58,931 bases of DNA from CAZVPF01 sp964628195 (GTDB lineage: Bacteria > Planctomycetota > Phycisphaerae > Sedimentisphaerales > Anaerohalosphaeraceae). Below, piece by piece: positions 37,601 to 44,978 of this stretch (positions are counted from its first letter, which is position 1; each line of letters begins with the position of its first letter). The position numbers and the translations under genes were made by a program. The DNA lies in assembly GCA_964628195.1 (NCBI GenBank), contig CAZVPF010000020.1:1-58931 (forward strand), written 5' to 3'. A model generated the notes under the pieces. It saw nothing but the letters and a program-made list of their open reading frames with translations. It was not told where the DNA came from and searched no databases.

Positions 37601-38073
37601 CCATGGGGCCGGGTGAGTCGGAGAAAGACAACGACTTACTTATGCTGGCCAATACCGAACCGCATGAACTGCCGACCACGGCGATGGTGAAGTTGACTCC
37701 GGCGAGGGTTGAAAAGATTTATTTGCTTTCGCTGAATATGAACCTGCCGCAGAAGTGCTATGTTCCAGCAGTGGAGATAAAGCTTCATTACGAGGACGGC
37801 ACACAGGACAGGCAGCTTTTGATACCGCCTATAAATTTCGATTCGTATTACCAGGACTTCGGGATAAATACCGCTGCTTATTTCCTTCCGAGCGTGCCCG
37901 GCCAGGGTATGACAATGTGGTATCCGGCGTTTTATTTTGACCTGAGCAGGCAGCACCTGACAGCGACGGATATAAATTGTGATGCGGGTAAAAAGCTTTC
38001 TGCGATTGAATTCAAGAGCATTGCGACAGAGACTTTTTTGGCAATTGCGGGTATAACACTGCAAACATATTAG
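34603..38073 (+). CDS. Large secreted six-hairpin-type glycosidase
   Basis: 1156 residues with a signal peptide (FCSIFFVLLFAGLDDAQA). After an N-terminal beta-sandwich region (about 35-400), residues about 410-780 look like an (alpha/alpha)6 barrel. It has repeated helical-hairpin patterns and aromatic acidic motifs such as RFEASYINTLLHYYRWTAGK, SDFLNQWKSDFDDRTPN, WMYDNDWWPAVWSQH and PDGKMGGDDPGTVQGAWNRAL. This resembles GH78/GH95/GH63-like glycosidases, without a match I can name. The C-terminal ~300 residues form further beta-sandwich modules, possibly carbohydrate binding (LTPARVEKIYLLSLNMN, AIEFKSIATETFLAIAGITLQ). Probably cleaves an extracellular or periplasmic glycan. The catalytic acids cannot be assigned safely. 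Start at 34603 with AAGG 10 nt upstream. Confidence 0.75.
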   Translation: MLEQGLLSSTFSFCSIFFVLLFAGLDDAQAEYKVSEPVPVSVLITDQPNTFDQAGPYIPAQAVAPYCQRLNEQLRLNVCGMRELSEYTQEGLTDGVAFKEGVQGTFEIHHRRGGARCNRNAMFVLRMEMYQQLAKLTTAVRVGHKTFRFSDMKQEYYRIRPGRAEYKLVSPEPGLEIYVTAAAPAAVPFYGVLCEYRIMNTGTEAVEAELVTSIDAIAEVPDFEIADMHAGSHRRVVYSSPQDNPMINHHINPAKRYLHSTDYSVIAGFADGQADDDKKAAWKKVTVPGEGESVAYFAAVIDSPENDPEKVRETIKNYFDQNRNLPADLRQDLAGQAYHTHYEIVTDGDKAFERVMENPDGLFAKCVEDCANGFYRDRPVVFRLPDKRLEGFANLAANDLMPGIVQPPGIVHDAKYVDIWNYIFCYRHVHAASDLGYEKFAGQYLKLLSAGQAESGWIKTIQSNFFTPAHPTRFEASYINTLLHYYRWTAGKSAVEQLWPTMVGAIKFLDSNYDKNNDNIYSDFLNQWKSDFDDRTPNSTFQTALVHRACLDMAEMAEILGKTDEQHRYMQKARKIKQAGMRELWSDEMAMLCTSGPLGIKRYHPQSLEVEIPIWTEFVDEFQAAILADWYFANHEIRDENGGIWMYDNDWWPAVWSQHVPAPGDYLMVAWALMLTGSFDEGANILETLAGASARNNTPGFSYIFSPDGKMGGDDPGTVQGAWNRALVEGLFGVAPNVDKGFITLTPRFPDRWEQAAFERDKLNVSCQRHGNIRRYEVGTDPGLFIKMRVPVRCPVTEVKINGQAAEYESVAGMRHCFVELSTPRGGGTVEVQTAGRDWSVSADKQDVRPGETFAIQLSGVDDYEAIDSVGIFDVVKKQPGQLTLRLRRAASGRATIFLKLRIGNVSLIQPVSVWTMERTAREYAKRTVTEPVPAGRTLVQLDLSSAYTDDIQTCFDHMWKYDSHGLKRGMGYWSLPLFVLEEELPREIKVGDVPFLIGPMGPGESEKDNDLLMLANTEPHELPTTAMVKLTPARVEKIYLLSLNMNLPQKCYVPAVEIKLHYEDGTQDRQLLIPPINFDSYYQDFGINTAAYFLPSVPGQGMTMWYPAFYFDLSRQHLTATDINCDAGKKLSAIEFKSIATETFLAIAGITLQTY

Positions 38074-38212
38074 ATATCAACAGCATGGTTAAAATGAACC
38101 AATCATTTCAACTCATGCTGCTAAAATCTGCCCGCAGAACGTTCCACATAATATTGACAAAGAGCGACAACGCTTCCTGAGACGCTGTGAGATGACGGTA
38201 TTTAGCTGAAAG

Positions 38213-38255
38213 GCCGAGCACATCAACCGTTCAGACAGCCTCGTCAATGCTCGGC
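38213..38255. repeat. 8-bp inverted repeat in the gap before the ACD operon
   Basis: GCCGAGCA (38213-38220) and TGCTCGGC (38248-38255), 27 nt apart. The 307-bp gap 38074-38380 holds no convincing gene. A 61-codon minus-strand frame there has no recognisable domain. Confidence 0.35.
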
Positions 38256-38380
38256 TCGCAAAATACCTGCCGGTCTCATAATCGGTTTTCCTTGCCAAAA
38301 TAAAAGACTTTACAATACCGTTAAAAACGGGTATATAAAGTACAAACCAATAGACGCTTCAGTTGATAAGCGAGGTGTGC

Positions 38381-40492
38381 ATGAGTTTAGATCATTTCTT
38401 CAGTCCGGGTTCGGTGGCGGTAGTCGGTGCGTCTCGAAAGCAGGGTAAGGTCGGCTATGAAGTCCTTGCGGCGGTGCTCAGGGGCAGTTACAAGGGCAAA
38501 GTCTTTGCTGTGAACCCCAACTGCGACGAAGTTCAGGGCGTTAAGAGCTATACCGATCTCAAGTCGATCCCGGAGGTTCCAGAGCTTGTGGTTATTGTCG
38601 TCTCGGCGAAGCTGGCTGTAGCTGTTGTCAAGGACGCAGCCGATTTGGGCGTCAAGGCATGCGTGATAGTATCTTCCGGCTTTAAGGAAGCCGGCGAGGA
38701 AGGGGCAAAACTGGAGCATGAGATCGCCCAGGCAGCCCGCCGGGCGGGGATGCGCATCATCGGGCCAAACTGCATCGGCATCATGTCGACGCAATCGGGC
38801 CTTAACGCAAGCTTCGGCGGAAACCTGCCCAAGCGAGGCCAGGTCAGCTACTTTTCGCAGTCGGGTTCGATACTGGCGGCAATGCTCGACATGGCGGCAC
38901 AGACGGACCTGGGCTTCAGCAAGCTTATAAGTATCGGCAACAAGGCTGACATCAATGAGCTTGACATAATCCGGGCACTCGGAAACGACCAGGACACAAA
39001 AGTTATCGCCGGGTATCTCGAGTCCATAGTCGACGGAGACGCGTTCATAAAACAGGCCGAAAAGATAAGCCGCAGCAAGCCTATACTGCTGCTCAAGTCC
39101 GGCGTTACCGAGGCAGGCGCACGCGCGGCCAGTTCCCACACCGGCAGGTTGGCAGGTACCGAAGACGCCTACGAATGCGTATTCGAGCGCGCAGGGGTAA
39201 TCCGATGCGGCTCGATTAAGGACCAGTTCGACTTCGCACGGGCCTTTGCGTATGAGCCATGCCCCGCAGGTCCGCGTGTGGCGGTTATCGCAAACGCAGG
39301 CGGAGCGGGCATAATGGCGACCGACGCCATCGAACGGGAAGGGCTCGAGCTTGCAAGGTTCTGCCCGCAAACGATAGAGATGCTGACCGCTTCGGAGCAG
39401 ATGTCCGGGGTGGCAAACGTCAACAACCCGGTGGACCTGCTGGGCGATGCCCTGGCCGACCGTTACGAGTTCGCCCTTCGCTCGGTGCTGGATGACGAGA
39501 ATGTAGACACGGTGCTGGTCCTGCTTAGTCCCCACGCAATGACCGAATGCGCGGGCACAGCAGAAGCGGTGGTCCGCGTTGCAAACGAGAAACAGACCAA
39601 GCCGATACTCGCCTGCTTCCTCGGTGCGGGCCGTGTTGCCGAGGCCGTCAAGATACTCCGCAAGGGAAGGATACCGCAATATGACTCGCCGGAAAGCGCG
39701 GTGCGCACGATAAAGGTGATGAGCACATACTCTGCATGGCGGAACCGGCCCAAGCGGGTGGTCAAGCTGTTTCCGGTCAACCGCCGAAAAGCCGAGCGTG
39801 TTATCGAAAAGAACGTCCGACAGGGTTCTTTCGAGATCGGCGAGGCCCAGACCAAAGAGATACTGCAGGCTTACGGGTTTGTTACTCCAGACGGCGGGCT
39901 TGCGACTTCGAGCGACCAGGCCGTCAGTATTGCCGAACAGATCGGCTACCCGGTGGTGCTCAAGGTATGGTCGCCGAGTATTATTCACAAGACGGAGGTT
40001 GACGGTGTTAAGATGAACCTTTTCACGGCCCAGCAGGTAGAGGACGCATTTGACCTGATGATGTACCGCATCCCGCGCAAACGTCCAGAGGCCGAGATAA
40101 TAGGCATCCTCGTTGAGCAGATGTGCAAGGAGGGCAAGGAGGTTATTCTCGGCATGAACCGTGATCCGAGGTTCGGCCCGCTGATGATGTTCGGAATGGG
40201 CGGAAAGCTCGTCGAGGTGCTTGAGGACGTTGTCTTCTATCCTGCACCGCTTACCGCAGACGAGGCAAAGGAAATGCTCGTGCGGACAAAAACTTATGAG
40301 CTGCTCCGCGGCAAAGGCCAGGAGGGTCCTGGTGTGGATATTGACGTAATCGCAGAAGGGCTCCAGCGACTCAGCCAGCTGGTAACCGAGTTTCCCCAGA
40401 TAGAGGAGATGGAGATCAACCCTTATGTGGTCGGCAGGGAGGGCACCGTCCCCATCGCCGTCGACGCAATGATGAAACTTGAACAAAGGTAA
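38381..40492 (+). CDS. Acyl-CoA synthetase, ADP/NDP-forming (fused alpha and beta)
   Basis: Interconverts acyl-CoA plus ADP and phosphate with the free acid plus ATP and CoA; acetyl-CoA is the usual substrate. 703 residues from ATG 38381 (MSLDHFFSPGSVAVVGASRK), chosen for the GAGG site 5 nt upstream. Domains in order: CoA-binding Rossmann domain, two flavodoxin-like ligase domains with the phosphorylated histidine in ASSHTGRLAGTEDAYE (about residue 250), then an ATP-grasp domain (YPVVLKVWSPSIIHKTEVDG). The chain is the synthetase half of Pat/PatZ acetyltransferases but lacks their GNAT domain. That domain type occurs instead in the next gene, 9 nt away. It is the first gene of a three-gene operon and likely yields ATP from acetyl-CoA during fermentation. 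Confidence 0.92.
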   Translation: MSLDHFFSPGSVAVVGASRKQGKVGYEVLAAVLRGSYKGKVFAVNPNCDEVQGVKSYTDLKSIPEVPELVVIVVSAKLAVAVVKDAADLGVKACVIVSSGFKEAGEEGAKLEHEIAQAARRAGMRIIGPNCIGIMSTQSGLNASFGGNLPKRGQVSYFSQSGSILAAMLDMAAQTDLGFSKLISIGNKADINELDIIRALGNDQDTKVIAGYLESIVDGDAFIKQAEKISRSKPILLLKSGVTEAGARAASSHTGRLAGTEDAYECVFERAGVIRCGSIKDQFDFARAFAYEPCPAGPRVAVIANAGGAGIMATDAIEREGLELARFCPQTIEMLTASEQMSGVANVNNPVDLLGDALADRYEFALRSVLDDENVDTVLVLLSPHAMTECAGTAEAVVRVANEKQTKPILACFLGAGRVAEAVKILRKGRIPQYDSPESAVRTIKVMSTYSAWRNRPKRVVKLFPVNRRKAERVIEKNVRQGSFEIGEAQTKEILQAYGFVTPDGGLATSSDQAVSIAEQIGYPVVLKVWSPSIIHKTEVDGVKMNLFTAQQVEDAFDLMMYRIPRKRPEAEIIGILVEQMCKEGKEVILGMNRDPRFGPLMMFGMGGKLVEVLEDVVFYPAPLTADEAKEMLVRTKTYELLRGKGQEGPGVDIDVIAEGLQRLSQLVTEFPQIEEMEINPYVVGREGTVPIAVDAMMKLEQR

Positions 40493-40501
40493 GGGGGTAA
40501 A

Positions 40502-42376
40502 ATGAACAGCAATAATTTCAACTGGCGCGAAAAATACAAGGAAATGGTCGGCGAGGCACGCGACGCGATTAAGCTTATTCGGCCCGGTGACAGTATCTTC
40601 ATCGGCACCGGCTGCGGCCAGCCGCAATACCTCGTAAACGAAATGGTCCGTCATTCGAGCCACATATTCGACTCGAGCATTATCCACTTCCTCACGATGG
40701 GCACCGCGCCATATACGAAAGAGGAGTTCCGCGACAAATTCTCTATGGCCAGCTTCTTCATCGCCGACAGTGTCCGCGACGCCTTCATGGAAGGCTTTGC
40801 CGATTACGTTCCGATGTTCCTGTCCGAAATTCCCGAGGAATTTGAGAGCGGCAGGACTCCTATCGATGTTGCGCTTATAATGGTCTCCGAGCCGGATGTA
40901 AACGGCCTGTGCAGCCTGGGCGTGGCGGTCGATATCGTAAAAAGCGCCGCAGCCAACGCCAAGTACGTCGTCGCGCAGGTCAACCCTAAAATGCCCCGCA
41001 CGCTCGGCGACAGCTTTATACACGTAAATTCCATCGACATGCTCGTCTCGCAGGATGAGAACATGATCACCGTCGAGCCAGCCGAAAGCGACGAAGTGCT
41101 CCGTAAGATCGGCCGCAACCTCGCGCGTCTCGTCGAGGACGGCAGCACTATCGAGTGCGGCATAGGGCGAATCCCGCAGGCAATGGCTGAATACCTCCGT
41201 GACAAAAAAGAGCTTGGCATCCACACAGAGATGTTTGGCGACTGGATAATCGACCTTATCGATTGCGGCGCGATAACCTGTTCCAAGAAAAGCATCAACC
41301 GCGGCAAGGTCGTCGCCAGTTTCTGCATGGGCTCCCAGCGTCTCTATGATTACATTGACAACAACCCGTTCTTCGAGTTCCACCCGACCGAGTACGTCAA
41401 CGACCCGTTCATTATCAGCCAGCACGATAAAATGGTCGGCATTAACGTCGGCATCGAAATCGACTTGACCGGCCAGGTCTGCGCCGACTCCATCGGTTAC
41501 AAATTCTACAGCGGCATAGGCGGCCAGGTCGACTTCATCCGCGGCTGTGCCCGAAGCCGCGGCGGCAAGGCCATCATTACAATGCCCTCCACCGCAAAGG
41601 ACGGAACTATCTCGCGTATCGTACCGCGACTCACCGAAGGCGCCGGCGTTGTCACCACCCGCGGGGATGTCCATTATGTCGTTACCGAATACGGCATCGC
41701 CTACCTGCACGGCAAGAGCATCCGCCAGCGAGCGCTGGCACTGATAAACATCGCCCATCCCAAGTTCCGCAAGATACTTACCCAGGCCGCCAAGCAGATG
41801 AAATACGTGCACGAGGACCAGATCGAGCTTTCGTGGGAGCAGGTCCGCTACCCCGCCGAGCTCGAACATTACGAAACACTCAAGGACGGCACCGAAATAT
41901 TCTTCCGGCCCGTGAAACCCACCGATGAAGAGGCGCTGTCGGAAATGCTCTACTCGCTCAGTCGTGCCTCGGTCGAAAAACGCTACTTCACCCACACCAA
42001 GACCTTCCCGCACAAGGACGTGCAGAAGCTGACCAATATCGACTACGAGCAGAACCTGTCGATCATAGGCTGTGTGCCGGGCCCCGCAGGCGAGGAGATC
42101 GTCGCGATAGGCCAGTACTTCCTCGATCCCAAAACACAGACCGCCGAAGTCGCCTTCATCGTTCAGGACGAATGGCAGGACAAGGGCATGGGCGGATACC
42201 TCATGCGCTACCTTTCCGACACGGCTGCGTCGCGCGGCGTGCGAAAGTTTTACGCGACAGTTCTGCCCAAAAACAGGGCCATGCTCAATGTTTTCCACAA
42301 CAGCGGCTACAAGATAAACACCGAGTTTGACGGCGAGGCCTACCATATCACCTACGACCTTCGAAAGGAGCAGTAA
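40502..42376 (+). CDS. Acetyl-CoA hydrolase/CoA-transferase fused to GNAT acetyltransferase
   Basis: 624 residues. Residues about 1-440 are a CoA-transferase of the acetyl-CoA hydrolase / 4-hydroxybutyrate CoA-transferase family, with YSGIGGQVDFIRG and VVTEYGIAYLHGKSIRQRA. Residues about 465-620 are a GNAT domain with the acetyl-CoA loop VQDEWQDKGMGGYLMRYL. They begin with EIFFRPVKPTDEEALSEMLYSLS, close in pattern to the GNAT half of Pat/PatZ protein acetyltransferases. The first half moves CoA between acids; the second should transfer an acetyl group to an amine, most likely a protein lysine. Flanked by the ADP-forming synthetase and by an AcuC-type deacetylase whose start codon directly follows its stop. 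Whether the GNAT modifies the synthetase is inference. Confidence 0.9.
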   Translation: MNSNNFNWREKYKEMVGEARDAIKLIRPGDSIFIGTGCGQPQYLVNEMVRHSSHIFDSSIIHFLTMGTAPYTKEEFRDKFSMASFFIADSVRDAFMEGFADYVPMFLSEIPEEFESGRTPIDVALIMVSEPDVNGLCSLGVAVDIVKSAAANAKYVVAQVNPKMPRTLGDSFIHVNSIDMLVSQDENMITVEPAESDEVLRKIGRNLARLVEDGSTIECGIGRIPQAMAEYLRDKKELGIHTEMFGDWIIDLIDCGAITCSKKSINRGKVVASFCMGSQRLYDYIDNNPFFEFHPTEYVNDPFIISQHDKMVGINVGIEIDLTGQVCADSIGYKFYSGIGGQVDFIRGCARSRGGKAIITMPSTAKDGTISRIVPRLTEGAGVVTTRGDVHYVVTEYGIAYLHGKSIRQRALALINIAHPKFRKILTQAAKQMKYVHEDQIELSWEQVRYPAELEHYETLKDGTEIFFRPVKPTDEEALSEMLYSLSRASVEKRYFTHTKTFPHKDVQKLTNIDYEQNLSIIGCVPGPAGEEIVAIGQYFLDPKTQTAEVAFIVQDEWQDKGMGGYLMRYLSDTAASRGVRKFYATVLPKNRAMLNVFHNSGYKINTEFDGEAYHITYDLRKEQ

Positions 42377-43519
42377 GTGAGCGAAAAGAAAAACTACTTT
42401 ATCCACTCAAAACAGATCGAAGAGTATCCCTACCCCAGCCAGTGTCCTTTCAATACCCGCCGGCCCGCGAAGCTGCGCGAGACACTCGAGTCTATGAACC
42501 TGCTTGACGGCGCCACCAGCCGGATGATCCCTGCCCGGCCCGCGACCGACGAGGAACTGCTGATGTACCACACGCGCTATTACATCGATACGCTGCGGCT
42601 GGCCAACGAGGGTTCGTTCGATATCGAATGGCTTGCTATGGGCCTGGGCACCGGCGACTGTCCCGTGTTCGAGGGAATGTTTGAGTACAACATCTGGGCC
42701 GCGGGGGCGAGCATCGTCGCGGCAGAGAAAATTATCGAAGGCTCCGCCCGCACCGCCTACAACCCATCGGGCGGACTGCACCACGCCTTCCCGGACCGCG
42801 CGGCGGGCTTTTGCTATATAAACGACGTGGTTCTTGCGATAATGACCCTTGCAAAGGCCTCGCGTCGCGTGCTGTTTCTCGACATAGACGTCCACCACAC
42901 AGACGGCGTGGAGAACGCCTTCTATGACCGCTCGGACGTAATGACCATATCCATGCACGAGACCGGCAGGCACCTGTTTCCCGGAACCGGCGCACTTGAC
43001 GATATCGGCATAGACGAAGGGCTTGGTTACACGGTCAACCTGCCCATGCCGCCCGGCACGTATGACGCTGCCTATATGCGGGCCTTTCGCCAGGCCGTCC
43101 TGCCGCTGATCCACTTTTTCGACCCAGACGTTATCGCGCTGGAGGTCGGCGCAGACGCCCTTGCAGGCGACCCGCTGGCGCACCTGTGTTTAACCAACAA
43201 CACCCACGCCGATATTATTAACCTGCTTCTCGCCTTCGGCAAGCCGATACTTATGACAGGCGGCGGGGGCTACAACTTCGACAACACCGTCAGGACATGG
43301 GCGCTGTGCTGGGCGGTACTGTGCGGAGAGGAAGGGGGCCCCGACGCAATGGCTGGAATGGGCGGGGTAATGCTCGAAACAACCGAATGGGCCGACGCAA
43401 CCGGCCTGCGAGACAGGGTCCTGCAGACCGACCAGCGGACAAAAGAACTGATCGAACCCGAAATCGACGAGATTATAGAATACATCAAAAATAACGTATT
43501 CAAATTGCACGGGATATAA
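42377..43519 (+). CDS. acuC: Histone deacetylase-family protein (AcuC type)
   Basis: Zinc-dependent protein (or acetoin/acetyl-amine) deacetylase, 380 residues. It starts with GTG immediately after the upstream stop codon; AAGGAG lies in the end of the preceding gene, so translation is coupled. Catalytic features are complete: tandem His135-His136 (SGGLHHAFPD), zinc ligands Asp171 and His173 (LDIDVHHTDG) and Asp265 (ALAGDPLAH), and the transition-state Tyr299 (MTGGGGYN). Bacillus AcuC reverses acetylation of acetyl-CoA synthetase. Operon position behind a GNAT fusion supports the same kind of role here. Confidence 0.92.
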   Translation: MSEKKNYFIHSKQIEEYPYPSQCPFNTRRPAKLRETLESMNLLDGATSRMIPARPATDEELLMYHTRYYIDTLRLANEGSFDIEWLAMGLGTGDCPVFEGMFEYNIWAAGASIVAAEKIIEGSARTAYNPSGGLHHAFPDRAAGFCYINDVVLAIMTLAKASRRVLFLDIDVHHTDGVENAFYDRSDVMTISMHETGRHLFPGTGALDDIGIDEGLGYTVNLPMPPGTYDAAYMRAFRQAVLPLIHFFDPDVIALEVGADALAGDPLAHLCLTNNTHADIINLLLAFGKPILMTGGGGYNFDNTVRTWALCWAVLCGEEGGPDAMAGMGGVMLETTEWADATGLRDRVLQTDQRTKELIEPEIDEIIEYIKNNVFKLHGI

Positions 43520-43535
43520 AAAGCCCTGACCGCTT

Positions 43536-43560
43536 GTCATTCCCACAGAAGCGGGAATCC
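43536..43560 (+). repeat. Dispersed-type intergenic repeat unit
   Basis: GTCATTCCCACAGAAGCGGGAATCC has the ATTCCC/GGGAAT stem of a palindromic unit that is scattered in many bacterial genomes. One copy in this window, directly after the acetylation operon. It may also serve as a weak transcript end. Confidence 0.5.
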
Positions 43561-43735
43561 GGTTTTCAGCATGGACAAAAGAAAAGACTTTTTACGACTA
43601 GTGTCCGGCTTCAACATTATTTTACAGCTATTCCTTTAAAATGCTCCTCAGGGGCGGCAACTACGGTAAATCCTGAATTTTGGGCCTTGCGGATTTTTGT
43701 TTGATTATTCGCAAAAAATGGTTATTTTTAGAATT

Positions 43736-44011
43736 ATGGCAGATAATGCGAAATTAATTAATTTCAAGGGCAGGGTGCAGGGCGTGGGGTTTCGATACAC
43801 GGCCTTGCGGATTGCTTCGCGCTGCGAGTTGACCGGGTATGTGAAGAACCTGCCCGACGGCAGTGTGGAGATGCTCGCCCAGGGCGATCCGCAGGACATC
43901 CGGGACTGTGTCGATGATATCAAAGAGTCGTTCAGGGCGAATATTTCGGACGTCAATATCAACGACGCCCCGTATGACAATTCCTACGAAAGCTTTCTTA
44001 TCACGCGGTAG
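43736..44011 (+). CDS. acyP: Acylphosphatase
   Basis: Small enzyme (91 residues from MADNAKLINFKG) that hydrolyses acyl phosphates. Both signatures are present: GRVQGVGFRYTALRIA with the phosphate-binding Arg, and YVKNLPDGSVEMLAQG with the catalytic Asn. The frame is open further upstream (to 43697). The start at 43736 fits the family N-terminus, but no good ribosome site precedes it. It follows the acyl-CoA operon by 216 nt and could remove acetyl phosphate made in the same metabolism. Confidence 0.9.
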   Translation: MADNAKLINFKGRVQGVGFRYTALRIASRCELTGYVKNLPDGSVEMLAQGDPQDIRDCVDDIKESFRANISDVNINDAPYDNSYESFLITR

Positions 44012-44053
44012 GCCCGTGAACCGCTGGTGTGCTGTGTTGGCCGGAAGCGGTGA

Positions 44054-44977
44054 TCACTTTGTCCAGGTTTTCTCGAATGCTTCGGTGATCTGCTCGGGGG
44101 TCATTTTCCATGCTATGGCGGTAAAGCTGGTTTCGTTTTCCGCGCCAAGCTGCGTGTTAGGTTCCTTTTCGCTGAGCGTTGCCGAAGCGAACTCCACGAA
44201 TTTCGGCCCGGTGTCAAAAGCGATGTTGCCCTTCAGTCGCAGCAGCTTGTCCCCGAGGCTCTCTACGACGGCCTCAAACGCTTCCCGGCTGACGGGCATA
44301 TCGGTTTTGAGGCTTACCGCTTTTATGTCAGCCGGCGGCTGATCGATTACATCCCCGGCCCTTTCGGTATGGGTTAGCGATGAGAGGAACCCCGGTTCTA
44401 TCTTGCCGAACTGGGCCCTGCATATTTTCGCTGCGGGGTTCATGCCCGTAAGCACCGCGCTTAGCCTTTCGACTTCGTTGGCGTCGGCTATGTCGGTCTT
44501 GTTTATAATGATACCGTCTGCCCATTGAACCTGTGAAGTCACAGCTTTTAGAAACGGCGCGAGCTTTGTAAATGTTGATGCGTCGACCAGGCACAGGTTC
44601 GCAAGTATTTCAAAATATTCGGCGACATGCGGCTCGGTAACAAACGCCTCGAAGTCGCGGGTCTCGGCGATACCGGTCGCTTCGATTATAACCAGGTCCA
44701 CATTTTTCTCGATGATCTCGCCCAGGGCCTTGATGAAGTCGGTCTTGGTGCAGATGCAGAAAACCGAGCCCTTGTTAATCTCGTACTTGTCATAGTCGCC
44801 CGGCTGTACGAGTTTACCGTCCACGCCCATTTTGCCGAACTCGTTGATTATAAGCGCAGGTTTAGCCGAAGCTATTTCGGGCAGCTTCAGCAGGTTGTTC
44901 AGCGTGGTCGTCTTGCCCGCGCCGAGGTAGCCGGTCAGAAGATACACGCCGATCCTTTTCTTCTCGCCTGTACTCAT
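44054..44977 (-). CDS. G3E-family GTPase (CobW/metallochaperone type)
   Basis: 307-residue P-loop GTPase that helps insert metals or corrinoid cofactors. It has Walker A GYLGAGKTTTLNNLL, the INEFGKMGVD switch, the family cysteine signature in SVFCICTKTDF (CxC rather than CxCC), Walker B VIIEATGIA and the guanine motif NKTD. The start at 44977 lies one base after the stop of the upstream methyltransferase gene, with GGCGGA as ribosome site; a longer frame overlaps that gene. The neighbour, an MtaA-like (corrinoid-dependent) methyltransferase, suggests a job in loading or repairing its cobalt or zinc centre. Confidence 0.88.
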   Translation of the reverse strand: MSTGEKKRIGVYLLTGYLGAGKTTTLNNLLKLPEIASAKPALIINEFGKMGVDGKLVQPGDYDKYEINKGSVFCICTKTDFIKALGEIIEKNVDLVIIEATGIAETRDFEAFVTEPHVAEYFEILANLCLVDASTFTKLAPFLKAVTSQVQWADGIIINKTDIADANEVERLSAVLTGMNPAAKICRAQFGKIEPGFLSSLTHTERAGDVIDQPPADIKAVSLKTDMPVSREAFEAVVESLGDKLLRLKGNIAFDTGPKFVEFASATLSEKEPNTQLGAENETSFTAIAWKMTPEQITEAFEKTWTK

Positions 44978-44978
44978 G

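Noticed and set aside
38113..38298. 61-codon minus-strand frame in the gap before the acyl-CoA operon
   Set aside because: No domain, an Arg/Cys/Ser-rich composition and no ribosome site. It overlaps an inverted repeat and is not supported as a gene.
38387..42406. A 1339-codon open frame on the minus strand opposite the acyl-CoA operon
   Set aside because: It lies antisense to two clear enzyme genes and has a low-complexity, Val/His/Asp-rich composition with no recognisable domain. It is an effect of codon bias that avoids TTA, CTA and TCA in the sense frame.
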